Source: Takakia lepidozioides
Taxonomy: Eukaryota > Streptophyta > Takakiopsida > Takakiales > Takakiaceae
NCBI GenBank assembly: GCA_030704615.1
Contig: CM060732.1
Coordinates: 27,378,053 to 27,442,052 of the forward strand
Length of the DNA stretch: 64,000 nt
Direction: 5' to 3'
Both the position numbers and the translations under genes were made by a program. The notes beneath the pieces were generated by a model. That model did no database searches, was not told the DNA's origin, and saw only the letters and a list, made by a program, of their open reading frames with translations. This document shows positions 1 to 11,683 of the stretch, in pieces (position 1 is the first letter of the stretch; every line of letters starts with the position of its first letter).

Positions 1-135
1 GGAAATAAGCATCACGACAGGCATGTTGCGACAGGTGAATGGTGCAAACACAGATATGGAAGCGAATGAAACAACAAGCTCAAGGGCCTTTGGTCACCCT
101 CCAGGAATGATAATAAAAGAAGACAAACAATGTGT

Positions 136-890
136 CTAGACAAATCTCAATGATGAATCTCCGTTCGTGCCAAGTTTTCTCTTCCGCTGCAGCATGGGAT
201 AAATGGTGTACTGACTGGATGGATTGTCATGGGTTGTAGGCCCCTTCTTTTTTACGTACAGTTGTTCATTGCCCTTTGGAATGTGGTGGTGGCGTTCTTC
301 AGCCCAAAGGGCATCACAAGCCATTCGTACATCCCTGTCTTGGTGATTATAGCAGTTTTCTTTATGTCTTCTTCATTCATTCTTATCTGCCAAAAACCAT
401 TCTGCAGGTCTAGAGCAGTAAACCAACTTGCCTTTCCTAGCTGTTGCAACACATCACGTATAATTGGCATTGGGTAGGCATCCCTCATTGTTTGTTGGTT
501 CAACGGTCGATAGTCCCCGCAGAACCTTTTGCTCCCATCCTTCTTTGGTGGAAGTGTCACAGGGCAGCTGTATTATGAGGTACTAGGCCTCATCTTTCCT
601 TGTTTTATCAGTGCTTCAATCTGAGACTGAACCTCCTTTTCCTCCCAGTCAGACAGCCTGGTAGCCCTGCTCTTACACGGTGGAAATCCCGGTGTATCAA
701 TGCAGTTCTCCACATCCTTGCAGAATCCAAGATCAGCCTTACTTAGTGCAAACACTTCTTGGTTTCTCTCCAACATCTCCAGCAATTGTTTCCTTTGCTG
801 TTCAGTCAACATTGGGTTCAGCTTCAGCCTCGCTTGGACTATTTGTGGCAATCAGTTGCACACTAGGTAGGCCCTTCTCAGAAACAGATC
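136..890 (-). pseudogene. Ty3/gypsy retrotransposon pol fragment (reverse transcriptase)
   Basis: The minus strand encodes the start of a Ty3/gypsy reverse transcriptase in two pieces. The upstream piece (851-573) contains the linker before the RT domain, with FPPCKSRATRLSDWEEKEVQ. The second piece (560-252) carries LPPKKDGSKRFCGDYRPLNQ, the motif A region WFTALDLQNGFWQI with its catalytic Asp, and VMPFGLKNATTTFQRAMN. The frame changes between the pieces near 560-575. The sequence stops being RT-like just after the FQRAMN motif, so the YxDD motif, RNase H and integrase are absent. No LTR is visible beside it. It is a short dead remnant. The family call is firm because the motif order matches Ty3/gypsy RTs. 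Confidence 0.85.
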
Positions 891-1157
891 TGCCTCCTCA
901 CTTTCATATTATAGGAAGTGATAGTAGAAGTAGGATGATACAAGTGTCTCCTTAAAAGTAACTCCTTTCCATGTAGGTACAAGCTCATAGACCCATCAAA
1001 CCAAATAGAGCAAAAACAACAATAGTATGTGTACAATCAACACATACAAATAGATTTGAGGTTTGAGAGAGCTCAAAGCCTCACTCCCTTAGTCTCTTGC
1101 CCTTAGTAGCATTTCCTGCAACAAAAGAAGGTGAAGTGGCATCACCTGGATCCATCA

Positions 1158-1181
1158 CAACCAACCAACCAACCAACCAGT
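1158..1181. repeat. (CCAA)n microsatellite
   Basis: About five tandem CCAA units are visible directly in the sequence. Confidence 0.85.
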
Positions 1182-1922
1182 TAGTGATCCCTGTGGAACC
1201 CAGGCTTAAACCCCTTCACATTTGTTATCAATGTCATCCCTGCAACATGTCATACTAGCAAAGAGAGGAGAGGTAAGAGAGGTCCTTTCAGCCATTCAAC
1301 ATAGGTACAAAACTCAGTAGCACCTATTTCAGCCTCCCATGCTCCAGAGGGAGAGGGGGGTGGTCTCATGTCTGTAAGCACCCATTCCCAAAAAGAAGGT
1401 GTCACTAGAGCCAAGTACTCAAGCAAGGGGACACATAGAGCCCTTGGTTTTGCAAAAGTATTCCTAGATTCAAAGTAGAGCTTAGTCAGGTCCATGTAAG
1501 TTCCTCATAGTGTCAACTCTCTTTGTCTTGCCATCCTAAGCAGCCCATCACAGTGTTGAAGGAGTCTGAATGGATACCTTGCTTGTAGACATAGTGTAGT
1601 CACCTCCTTCAGCTCTTGCCTGCTCCTCCAAATGAGAAGAGTGGCCAAGCATACTAATCATGTAGGGCAGCAGCTTTAGGTTAAGACCTCTAGGGTGAAC
1701 CCTAATGAGTCACCCTCATGAGTCATCCTAGTGAGTCATCCCGTTATACAATTCCCCGTTCTGTTTTAGACAAAAAAATCTGAACAGAATAACGGGATCA
1801 GGCAATTCTTGAATGTTGTCTATAAAAATCTTAGCAACATTTAAGGAAAGAGGGACCTCGAGCCTCTCATTTTCAGGCAGTTCTTGAGTGTTGTTACAAA
1901 GAACATATCCACAGTCAAGTAT

Positions 1923-1926
<4 letters not shown>

Positions 1927-1961
<35 letters not shown>
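1927..1961. repeat. (AG)n microsatellite
   Basis: An uninterrupted AG dinucleotide run of about 35 bases. Read on the minus strand it gives the Leu-Ser-Leu-Ser peptides of spurious frames. Confidence 0.95.
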
Positions 1962-1963
<2 letters not shown>

Positions 1964-2564
1964 CTGTGGCAAGCATATATATGTCCGACATTGCGTCTGA
2001 AAGAAGAGGACCTCAGCAAAACAGCTAAACAGCAAAACAGACACCTACCAACGAGAAAGGACAAGAGGGCACAGGAGAGGGATGAAAATACCTTGCGAGC
2101 AACATCCATTCCACTGAGATCATCACGTGGATATGTACATGTACCCAACCCTCCCTTGATTTCCATTATTACCAGTTGGGGCTACATCCAAATTCTATCC
2201 AACAGGGGAGAGACTATGCATCAGTGCAAAAACCATCTTGCTGCCATCACATATCCACCTCTACCTACACAGATGAGATGCATGTGGTTGCAAGAAACAT
2301 CTATTCAGCTTGCACCATGGTTGAGGACCTTAAGGATGATTTGAAGGGCCTAGCTACAGTCAGCACTAGACTAAAATCTAAATTGCGGGCGGGAGTCTAT
2401 CTTAGAACAATAAACAGATGCAGAGAAGAAGAGGACAATGCCAATGCCGGCTGTGTGGTCGGCAATATTCATTTTTTGCCCTGCTGCCATGACCCGTTTG
2501 GGAGCTACAGGCTAACGTCAGTAAATATGCTATGGTGGCATTCAACGACAGAAATCCTTCCATC

Positions 2565-2765
2565 ATAGGTAATCTAGAGCTTGAAATCTGGCCCTCTTAC
2601 ACCAACGAGCTAACTTGCAGAATTCAACATGAAAATTTAGGGACGACTCTGATAACAGGGAAAAACAGGCTGAAATGTGTTGAAGAAGGTGCCTTCATTA
2701 GCAGTGCCTTGTTCTATCAATTGTGATGCTGCCGCTGCTGTTTGCAGTTGACCATTCGTGGCTAC
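2565..2765 (-). repeat. Fragment of the PPR gene 5' flank
   Basis: The segment matches, in minus orientation, the block found upstream of the three long PPR genes here (compare 11,980-12,060 and 27,895-27,985). Shared features are an ACTCTGATAA-type stretch followed by AACAGGCTGAAATGTGTTGAAG, and a GCTGCTGTTTGCAGTTGACCAT stretch matching the start of the PPR coding block. It is a displaced scrap without the coding region. Confidence 0.7.
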
Positions 2766-3429
2766 ATCCTCATTGTCGCTCCATTGTTGTAGATGTAAGG
2801 TTCACGATTTGAGTATGAGACAGATTCCATAACCGCATTGACCTGTTTCATGGATATTTTGTGGAAAATGTGTGGCAACTATCTTTATGAAGATCTGATG
2901 GCGACCTTGTATGTAATTGTTGTGCCAGATCGATGGAGTTCACGCCATGGCAATGGTCGATCTAAGCTGTGGGGAGCAGAGGCAAGCAGAGGCGGGAAGC
3001 AAGAAGCATGAAGCGCGTGGATGAATGCATGGAAGTGACATGTAGAATGTGGATGGAATGTTCTGGATGATAATGTATAACATTCATCCAAACTGCGCAA
3101 TCAGGTGCGCAGTATTGGGAACATTATTGAGAACTGCGCACTTTTAGGACGCTTTACCATACTTGTTGCCGAACCAGATCGTATATCTACATGTACACGC
3201 ATACGGGTAAAAAGTATAGATTATAGCATGCATGGGCTATGATTCATCGCGTGGGATATCGATTCCCTGTCATGGCCGCGGGGTATTACAGTCCTTGCGC
3301 AGGGTTACTTAACATTCCCTAACCGGGCAAGCACAAAGGATCGCTGTTCGTATAAAAACCAAGTTTTGGAATCTGCCCGCGCAAGGGTGAAAGCTTGGCC
3401 TCCGACATGTGCGCCCGCCCAGCACAACT
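2766..3429. other. Intergenic, no feature seen
   Basis: No gene or repeat that I recognise. The downstream limit is where the large PPR inverted duplication begins. Confidence 0.5.
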
Positions 3430-4572
3430 ACAGGCGTAAGCTGGTTTAGCATAGCATTTGTGTACGAACATTTGGACATGTTCGTATGTTCTCAATTGTA
3501 GAGTCCAATGGAGCCCAAACTGACTTGCGTGAATGTTGTTGAAAGCTCACCAGCACCGCTCCGTAAAGAAACTTGTCAAAATGATGCTGTCGGATTTTCG
3601 GGCACAAAGGTCTACCGTGGAGCGTGGAGCAGAGCTGGCATGAGTTTTTTCAAGATCCTTCACGATGGTAGGACAACCGCAATCGCAAGGTGTGGCTTTC
3701 TTAATGTACGAAGTGAAGAAGTTTGTCCATCCTACAATTGTGGGGTCTTCCTGTTAGTATCATGATTTGGTATTTTCCCTGGTGTTTACAAGGTACTTGG
3801 GAGGGTCAGCTTGGTCTTTGAGGCCGTGTTTCAATCTATGGCTGCTCAGCTGCACCGTGGTGGCTCTCACAGACCAATTCGAGATCACCTGACTACAGAC
3901 ACAAGCAGCACACAGGAAAGGTCCTTTGGGGTTGATGGTCAGTTGAATCCTCCATGGGTCAGGACACAAGGTCAAGAACAATGTGGTGAGGGCACCTTCG
4001 TCTTCAACCTATTTCAGCCTGTTTTGCCCTCTTATGAGAGTCGTCCCTGATTTTTCATCTTGAATCCTACGAGTAAGCTCGTTGGGTGGATCTATGGTGG
4101 TTTGGAGTGATTTTGACATGTTACTGCCAATGTGGCAACAGGAAAGTATCCAAAAACAGATAACAGAGATGAGGAGAAGCTTTGGAATGAATATTTTTCC
4201 GACCCCAGTCAATGGTGGGACAATCGCGACAATAAGGTGAATGCCTGTTAGATTACAGAGAGAACCAGTCACAATTCAGAGAACTAGTGTGGTAAGTAGG
4301 GTTGCGTTGCTTGCAAGAACAAATGTAGCTGTCATTGTCAGCTGCTAGCAGCAAGCCAAGGATGGATGCATGATTTGTGCAGAGGCAGGGATACCTGAAG
4401 GAGCAGGGATAGAGTGTGGGTCCAGATTCATCCAAGAAAGCCGGATTTCAAGCACAAGATTACCTATGATTTGCTGTGGATCGATAGCTACAAGAAACCT
4501 GCATCGGTAGATGCTCAACTGGAAGCAGCAGCAGCAGGGCCGGCACAGCTGATAATATCAGGCACCTCGACC
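3430..4572 (+). repeat. 5' flank of the PPR block, left arm of a large inverted repeat
   Basis: This segment is repeated in inverse orientation at about 11,684-12,625 and again at 27,335-28,560. Matches can be followed from the GGTTTAGCAT stretch near 3,440, through the ATGGAGCCCAAACTGACTTG stretch at 3,508 (reverse complement at 12,547), to the stretch before the PPR start. It includes the dispersed motif CATTTCAGCCTGTTTTGCCC-type sequence near 4,010. It is non-coding in all copies and probably holds the PPR promoter and 5' UTR (inference). An in-frame extension of the PPR gene runs from 4,414 to 4,572 but has no ATG. Confidence 0.75.
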
Positions 4573-7050
4573 ATGACTAAAGCTTCCAAAAGAGGACCAA
4601 GAGAGGGAGTCCACAATGCCACTTTTGGCACTTCTGGGCATGTGAGGATGCTCTGCGAGGCAGGGCGACTGAAAGAGGCTCTACAGACTTTAAACCAAGG
4701 AGGCATTTTAGCAGACTCGGATACTTATGTCTGTCTCTTGCAGAAATGCATCAAGATGAAAGGCTTGGAAGCTGGAAAGCAGGTGCACACTCACATTATT
4801 AAAAGTGGATTCAAGCCAAACGTTTTTCTACACAACACCCTTGTCAACATGTATGTTAAGTGTGGGAGCATTGCTGATGCTCACCAAGTGTTCACCAGAA
4901 TGCCACAACGAGGTTTGATCACATGGAATATAATGATTACAGGATTTACCAAGCATGGATGTGGTGGGAATGCTTTGGAGACATATGAGCAAATGATGCG
5001 GGAAGGGGTGAAACCTGACCACATCACGTTTGTTTGTGTTTGCAATGCGTGTGCGAGCCTGGCTGCCCTGGAAAAGGGCAAAGAGGTCCATGGTGACATC
5101 GTGAAAAGTGGAATTGTACCAGATGTCATTCTGAACAATACCCTCGTGGACATGTATGCCAAATGTGGGCGCATCGAGGATGCAAAGGGAGTGTTCAACA
5201 ATATGGCTGAACGAAATGTGGTGTCGTGGAGCGCGATGATTGCAGGATATGCACAGCAAGGGCGCGGGATGGAGGCTTTGGAGACCTATGAGCAAATGAT
5301 GCGGGAAGGGGTGAAGCCCAACCACATCACGTTTGTTTGCGTTTGCAATGCATGTGCGAACCTGGCAGCCCTGGGAAAGGGCAAAGAGGTCCATGGTGAC
5401 ATCGTGAAAAGTGGAATTGTACCAGATGTTGTTCTGAACACTGCTTTGATGAACATGTATGTCAAATGTGGGAGCTTTGAGGATGCAAAGGGAGTGTTTA
5501 ACAGTCTGACAGAACGGGATGTGGTGTCATGGAGCGTGATGATTGCAGGTTATGCACAGCAGGGGCGCGGGATGGAGGCTTTGGAGACCTATGAGCAAAT
5601 GATGCGGGAAGGGGTGAAGCCCGACCGCATCACGTTTGTTTCCATTTGCAATGCGTGTGCGAGCCTGGCATCCCCGGGAAAGGGCAAAGAGGTCCATGGT
5701 GACATTGTCGAAGCTGGAATTGTACCAGATGTTGTTCTGAACACTGCTCTGATGAACATGTATGCCAAATGTGGGTGCATCGAGGATGCAAAGGGAGTGT
5801 TCGACAATATGGCAGATCGGGATGTTGTGTCGTGGAATGCAATGATTGCAGGATATGCACAGCGGGGGCGCGGAATGGAAGCTTTGGAGACCTATGAGCA
5901 AATGATGCAGAAAGGGGTGAAGCCTGACCGTATCACGTTTGTTTGTGTTTGCAATGCGTGTGCAAGTATGGCAGCCCTGAAAAAGGGCAAAGAGGTCCAT
6001 GGTGACATCCTGAAAAGTGGAATTGTACCAGACGTCATTCTGAACAATACCCTTGTAGACATGTATGCCAAATGTGGGTGGATCCAGGATGCAAAGGGAG
6101 TGTTCGACAATATGGCTGAACGAGATGTGGTGTCCTGGAACACGATGATCGCAGGATATACCCAGCATGGTTGTCATAGGGAGGCCCTGCAACTATTTGA
6201 AGGACTGCTAAAGGAAGGCTTGAAGCCGGACAGTATCGCCTTTATTTGTGTTCTCTCTGCATGCAGCCATTCTGGCCTACTGGATGAAGGAAGACGCTAC
6301 TTTGATTCCTTGAGTCAAGATCATGATGTCACTCCAACAGTAAAGCACTTTGGCTGTATGGTGGACCTTCTCGGACGTGCGGGGCAATTGGACGAGGCAG
6401 AGGACCTCATTAATAAAATGCCAATCAAACCAGATACTATGGTGTGGAAGGCCTTGCTTGGTGCCTGCAGAATCCATGGCAATGTGGAGATGGCTGAACG
6501 TGCGGCAACATCTATTCTGAAGTGGGATGAACAGGATGCTGCGACTTATGTGTTGCTATCAAACATCTATGCCGCAGCTGGCAGGTGGGACGATAGTGCA
6601 ATGGTAAGAAAAATGATGAAGGTCAGAGGGGTCAGAAAGGAGGCAGGTCGCTGCTGCATTGAGGTTGGCGACAGGGTGCACACCTTTGTTGTAGATGACA
6701 ATTTGCATCCCCAAATTAAGGAAATCCATGCTGAGCTGAGAAGATTGTCTGGGGAGATGAAGGAGGCAGGGTATGTGCCCGACACGCGCTTTGTATTGCA
6801 TGATGTGGGGGAGGAGCAAAAGGAATATTCTCTTTGCCACCACAGTGAGAAGTTGGCCATTGGTTTTGGGCTGATCAGCACAGCCCCTAGGACGCCTCTC
6901 CATCTCATCAAGAATCTTCGGGTGTGTGGTGACTGCCACACCTCCACCAAGTTCATCTCAAAGATTGTTGGCCGAGCAATCGTTGTACGGGACGCTAACC
7001 GCTTTCACCACTTTGAAGATGGGGTTTGTTCTTGTGGGGATTACTGGTGA
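4573..7050 (+). CDS. PPR protein, PLS class with E, E+ and DYW domains
   Basis: An intron-less reading frame encodes about 825 residues of a PLS-type pentatricopeptide repeat protein. Members of this class bind RNA in plastids or mitochondria, and the DYW domain performs C-to-U editing (family knowledge). After a basic N-terminus there are five P-L-S modules of about 101 residues, each with VVSWNAMIAGYAQ-like, VCNACASLAALEKGKEVHG and LVDMYAKCG segments. E/E+ motifs occupy about 566-715. The DYW domain retains HSEKLAIGFG near 756, CGDCH near 786, and ends in CSCGDYW. I chose the ATG at 4,573; the frame is open back to 4,414 but starts there with GTG. Fifth/last residue pairs of the P and S motifs include N-D, S-N, T-D and N-N, so the predicted target reads as mixed U, A, G and pyrimidine positions (inference). 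It forms an inverted pair with the copy at 8,398-11,683. Confidence 0.9.
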   Translation: MTKASKRGPREGVHNATFGTSGHVRMLCEAGRLKEALQTLNQGGILADSDTYVCLLQKCIKMKGLEAGKQVHTHIIKSGFKPNVFLHNTLVNMYVKCGSIADAHQVFTRMPQRGLITWNIMITGFTKHGCGGNALETYEQMMREGVKPDHITFVCVCNACASLAALEKGKEVHGDIVKSGIVPDVILNNTLVDMYAKCGRIEDAKGVFNNMAERNVVSWSAMIAGYAQQGRGMEALETYEQMMREGVKPNHITFVCVCNACANLAALGKGKEVHGDIVKSGIVPDVVLNTALMNMYVKCGSFEDAKGVFNSLTERDVVSWSVMIAGYAQQGRGMEALETYEQMMREGVKPDRITFVSICNACASLASPGKGKEVHGDIVEAGIVPDVVLNTALMNMYAKCGCIEDAKGVFDNMADRDVVSWNAMIAGYAQRGRGMEALETYEQMMQKGVKPDRITFVCVCNACASMAALKKGKEVHGDILKSGIVPDVILNNTLVDMYAKCGWIQDAKGVFDNMAERDVVSWNTMIAGYTQHGCHREALQLFEGLLKEGLKPDSIAFICVLSACSHSGLLDEGRRYFDSLSQDHDVTPTVKHFGCMVDLLGRAGQLDEAEDLINKMPIKPDTMVWKALLGACRIHGNVEMAERAATSILKWDEQDAATYVLLSNIYAAAGRWDDSAMVRKMMKVRGVRKEAGRCCIEVGDRVHTFVVDDNLHPQIKEIHAELRRLSGEMKEAGYVPDTRFVLHDVGEEQKEYSLCHHSEKLAIGFGLISTAPRTPLHLIKNLRVCGDCHTSTKFISKIVGRAIVVRDANRFHHFEDGVCSCGDYW

Positions 7051-8397
7051 AATGATGTTTTTCTGCAAAGGTGCATGTCTAAGGTATGGTGGGGATAGAG
7101 GTGGCCCCTTGTACACCAACACATATCAGTAAGCTGGCTTTCCATAAAGTCTCTCAAGAAGGCAGATAAGGGGTCCTTTTCCTGGTATTCTATATGTACT
7201 CTGTCACATCTTCTCGCAAGAATAGAGTTGAAGGTATCTTCTAGGAATGGAATAGTGTCTTGGTTGAAAGGCTAGTGATGAATTGAGAGTCCTGACAGAT
7301 CTCGACCTCTTGATCCAATCTGCATGCTACTTTCCCCAAAAGCATTGAATGCTCTGCCAAGGAAAGGAGAATTCCACCCTTGGTGTAGGAGTTGGCCATC
7401 AAACAACAGCTCATTACAAGGCAGAGTGGATGTTGTGATGACATTGCCCTCAAAGCCAGAGGACCGGTCAACCGAGTATATCTTCCTCTCCTCTTCCTCC
7501 TAGTTTGGTGTAATTTTACTGATATGAATTCAACTGCCATGATGGCACAGGAGCTCACACACAAAATTTTGAGTCCAAAATGGAGATATTGAACAGTTAT
7601 CGAGGAATGGTTGAGATAAAGTGGTTCACTTTTCTTAAAAGTGGATATTTAGGGGAGCTTTGGGATCAGCAGCTCAAGTAGTTATTGAGAACACTATGAG
7701 TCATGCCAGCGACCAACAGTAACGCCATGCACAATTGTTTCTGAAATCTGGACTCGACCTGTAGACAATTGTGTTCGGAAGTGGGTGAAGTAGCTGACTC
7801 TGTCCCCTTAACCTTTGAACTCCAACACGCACAGACCCATGTTATAGTGTGAGGGAGTCATTCAAAGCCAATTCATGCTGCATCAATTGTACCCAAGTAC
7901 AATGACAATCACTATGTGAACTTTCAAGTGGCCAACATGGGATTGGATCTTGGTGGGTTCAGGCTAGGTTTCGACAACATTCATGCAAGTTAGTCAAGGG
8001 CTCAATCTGAAGAAGCTCCGCAAGAAACATACAACATGTGTGTGGAACCCTGGAGACCTAAGGAGTACCAACAGTCCACTGCCTTTGCAAAAAATTTCAG
8101 GATCCCCCCAAACTTTTGCGCAGGGCTGCCCCTCTAATCAGGCTCATTACAATTTGTATTCACTTCCATCTTCAAGCTTTGGAGAAGCTCCACCACCAAC
8201 ACCAAAATTAGGACAGCACTCTGATTTTCTTCCCTTATCAGCAGAGTCAGTCACCCAGTCACCATTTCCTGTGGATATGCCACGGAAATGCCCTCAACAG
8301 CACATCATGGTCAATATTCTCAGGAATGAACTGAGTAGCTACACAGATCAAAGAATGAAGCAAGGCATCCGCACCTTTCCAGAAACAAAACAACGTT
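7051..8397. other. Spacer between inverted PPR copies
   Basis: The inverted arms end at about 7,078 and 8,370, so the true spacer is roughly 1.3 kb. The right half (about 7,700-8,390) is the 3' flank of the minus-strand PPR copy, because it matches 22,380-22,990 beside the decayed PPR copy. A minus-strand stretch at 7,241-7,564 is open for about 107 codons but resembles no family I know. No other gene is seen. Confidence 0.6.
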
Positions 8398-11300
8398 TCA
8401 CCAGTAATCCCCACAAGAACAAACCCCATCTTCAAAGTGGTGAAAGCGGTTAGCGTCCCGTACAACGATTGCTCGGCCAACAATCTTTGAGATGAACTTG
8501 GTGAAGGTGTGGCAGTCACCACACACCCGAAGATTCTTGATGAGATGGAGAGGCGTCCTAGGGGTTGTGCTGATCAGCCCAAAACCAATGGCCAGCTTCT
8601 CACTGTGGTGGCAAAGAGAATATTCCTTTTGCTCCTCCCCCATATCATGCAGTACAAAGCGTGTGTCAGGCACATACCCTGCCTCCTTTATCTGCCCAGA
8701 CAATCTTCTCAGCTCAGCATTTATTTCCTTAATTTGGGGATGCAATTTGTCATCTACAACAAAGGTGTGCACCTTGTTGCCAACCTCAATGCAGCAGTGA
8801 CCTGCCTCCTTTCTAACCCCTCTGACCTTCATCATTGTTCTCACCTTTGCACTATCGTCCCACCTGCCAGCTGCGGCATAGATGTTTGATAGCAAAACGT
8901 AAGTCGCGGCATCCTGTTCATCCCTCTTGAGAATACATGTTGCCGCACGTTCAGCCATCTCCACATTGCAATGGAGTCTGCAGGCACCAAGCAAGGCCTT
9001 CCAGACCACAACACCCGGTTTGATTGGCATTTTATTAATGAGATCCTCTGCCTCATCCAATTGCCCCGCACGTCCAAGCAGGTCCACCATACAGCCAAAA
9101 TGCTTCACTGTCGGAGTAACACCATGATCTTGACTTAGGGAATCAAAGTAGCGTCTTCCTTCATCCAGCAGGCCAGCGTGGTTGCATACAGAGAGAACAC
9201 ACGTAAAGGCAATACTGTCCGGCTTCATGCCTTCCTTTTGCATTCCTTCAAATAGTTGCAGGGCCTTCTTATGACAACCATGCTGGGCATAACCTGCAAT
9301 CATCGTGTTCCAGGACACAACATCTCGTTCAGCCATATTGTCGAACACTCCCTCTGCATCCTTGATACACCCACATTTGGCATACATGTCCGCAAGGGTA
9401 TTGTTCAGAATGACATCTGGTACAATTCCAGCTTCAACAATGTCACCATGGACCTCTTTGCCCTTTACCAGGGCTGCCAGGCTCGCACATGCATTGCAAA
9501 CGCAAACAAACGTGACGTGGTTGGGCTTCACACCTTCCTGCATCATTTGCTCATAGGTGTCCAAAGCCTCCATACCCCACCCCTGCTGTGCATATCCTGC
9601 AATCATTGCATTCCACGACACCACATCTCGTTCAGCCATATTCACAAACACTCCCTTTGCATCCTCGATGCTCCCACATTTGGCATACATGTGCACCAGG
9701 GCAGTGTTCAGAATGATGTCTGGTACAATTCCAGCTTTGACAATATAACCATGGACCTCTTTACCCTTTTCCAGGGCTGCCAGGCTCGCACATGCATTGC
9801 AAATGCAAACAAACATGACGTGGTTGGGCTTCACACCTTCCTGCATCTTTTGCTGATAGGTCTTCAAAGCCTCCATCCCACGACCCTGCTGTGCATATCC
9901 TGCAATCATTGTGCTCCACGACACCACATCTCGTTCAGCCATATTGTTGAACACGCCCTTTGCATCCTCAATGCACCCACATTTGGCGTACATGTCCACG
10001 AGGGAATTATTGAATGACATTTGGTACAATTCCAGCTTTGATGATATCACCATGGACCTCTTTGCCCTTTCCCAAAGCAGCCCGGCTTGCACACGCATTG
10101 CAAACACAAACAAGCGTGATGTGGTCGGGCTTCACCCCTTCCCGCATCATTTGCTCATAGGTCTCTAAAGCCTCCATCCCACGCCCCTGCTGTGCATATC
10201 CTGCAATCATCGCGTTCCACGACACCACATCTCGTTCAGCCATATTATCGAACACTCTCTTTGCATCGTCAATGACCCCACATTTGGCATACATGTCCAC
10301 GAGGGCACTGTTCAGAATGACATCTGGTACAATTCGTGCTTTGACAATGTCACCATGGACCTCTTTGCCCTTCTCCAAGGCTCCCAGGCTTGCACACGCA
10401 TTGCAAACGCAAACAAACGTGATGTGGTTGGGCTTCCCCCCTTCCTGCACCATTTTCTTGTAGGTCTCCAAAGCCTCCATCCCACGCCCCTGCTGTGCAT
10501 ATCCTGCAATCATCGTGCTCCATGATACCACATTTCGTTTAGCCATATTGTCAAACACTCCCTTTGCATCATCGATGCACCCACATTTTGCATACATGTC
10601 CACAAGGGTATTGTTCAGAGTAACATCTGGTACGATTCCACTTTTCACGATGTCACCATGGACCTCCTTGCCCTTTCCCACGACTGCCAGGTTCGCACAT
10701 GCATTGCGAACGCAAACAAACGTGATGTGGTCGGGCTTCAACCCTTCCCCTATCATTTGCTCATAGGTCTCCAAAGCCTCCATCCCACGCCCCTGCTGTG
10801 CATATCCAGCGATCATTGCATTCCATGACACCACATCTCGTTCAGCCATATTGTTGAACACTCCCTTTGCATCCTCGATGCACCCACACTTGGCATACAT
10901 ATCCACGAGGGTATTGTTCAGAATGACATCTGGTACAATTCCAACTTTGATAATGTCACCATGGACCTCTTTGCCCTTCTCCAGTGCTCTCAGGCTTGCA
11001 CACGCATTGCACACACAAACGAACGTTATGTGGTTGGGCTTCACCCCTTCCCGCATCATTTGCTCATATGTCTCCAAAGCATTCCTACCACACCTATGCT
11101 TGGTGAATCCTACCATCATTATATTCCACGTTATCAAAGATCGTTGAGGCATTCTGTTGAACACTTGGTGAGCATCCATAATGCTTCCGCACTTAACATA
11201 CATGTTGACAAGGGTGTTGTGTAGAAAAACGTTTGGCTTGAGTCCACTTTGTATAATGTGAGCATGCACCTGCTTTCCAGCTTCCAGGCCTTTCATCGTG

Positions 11301-11683
11301 ATGCATTTTTGCAAGAGACAGACATAAGTATCTGAATCTGCTGAAATGCCTCCTTGGTTTAAAGTCTGTAGAGCCTCTGTCAGTCGCCCTGCCTCACAGA
11401 GCATCCTCACATGCCCAGAAGTGCCAAAAGAGGCATTGTGGACTCCCTCTCTTGGTCCTCTTTCGGAAGCTGTGTTCATGGACGAGGTGCCTGATATTAT
11501 CAACTGTGCCGGCCCTGCTGCTGCTGCTTCCAGTTGAACATCTACCCATGCCGGTTTCTTGGAGCTATCAAACCACAGCAAATCATAGGTAATCTTGTGC
11601 TTGACATCAGTCCTTCTTGGATGAATTTGGACCCACACTGTATCCTGCTCCTTAGCTATCCCTGCCTCTACACGAATCATCAT
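8398..11683 (-). pseudogene. PPR-DYW gene copy, frameshifted
   Basis: This is a long paralogue of the gene at 4,573-7,050 on the opposite strand. It has an ATG at 11,683, seven P-L-S modules instead of five, then E, E+ and a complete DYW domain with HSEKLAIGFG, CGDCH and terminal CSCGDYW. The frame breaks near 10,014: compared with sister modules, the stretch encoding the LNNTL-like S motif lacks two bases, so the first frame stops at about 10,007 and the rest continues in another frame to 8,398. Apart from that single break the gene is open over about 1,090 codons. It is therefore either a very young pseudogene or a sequencing or assembly error. Long antisense frames across it are shadows of the repeats. 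Confidence 0.85.

Larger units (their letters stand above)
891..2564. other. Intergenic stretch with no recognisable gene
   Basis: I find no gene or known domain. Open frames are short and overlap on both strands. The only clear structure is two microsatellites, listed separately. Sequence around 2,090-2,220 is open on the plus strand (1,991-2,344) but resembles nothing I know. Confidence 0.5.

Noticed and set aside
1991-2344. 117-codon plus-strand frame
   Set aside because: No motif, no paralogue in the window, and it overlaps other random frames. Not supportable as a gene.
4414-4572. Start of the + PPR gene at 4,414
   Set aside because: The frame is open from there but the first codon is GTG and an in-frame stop lies just upstream. 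The first ATG is at 4,573, and the third PPR gene has the same arrangement.
7241-7564. 107-codon minus-strand frame in the PPR spacer
   Set aside because: It looked like a possible exon, but no family match comes to mind and no splice context was convincing.
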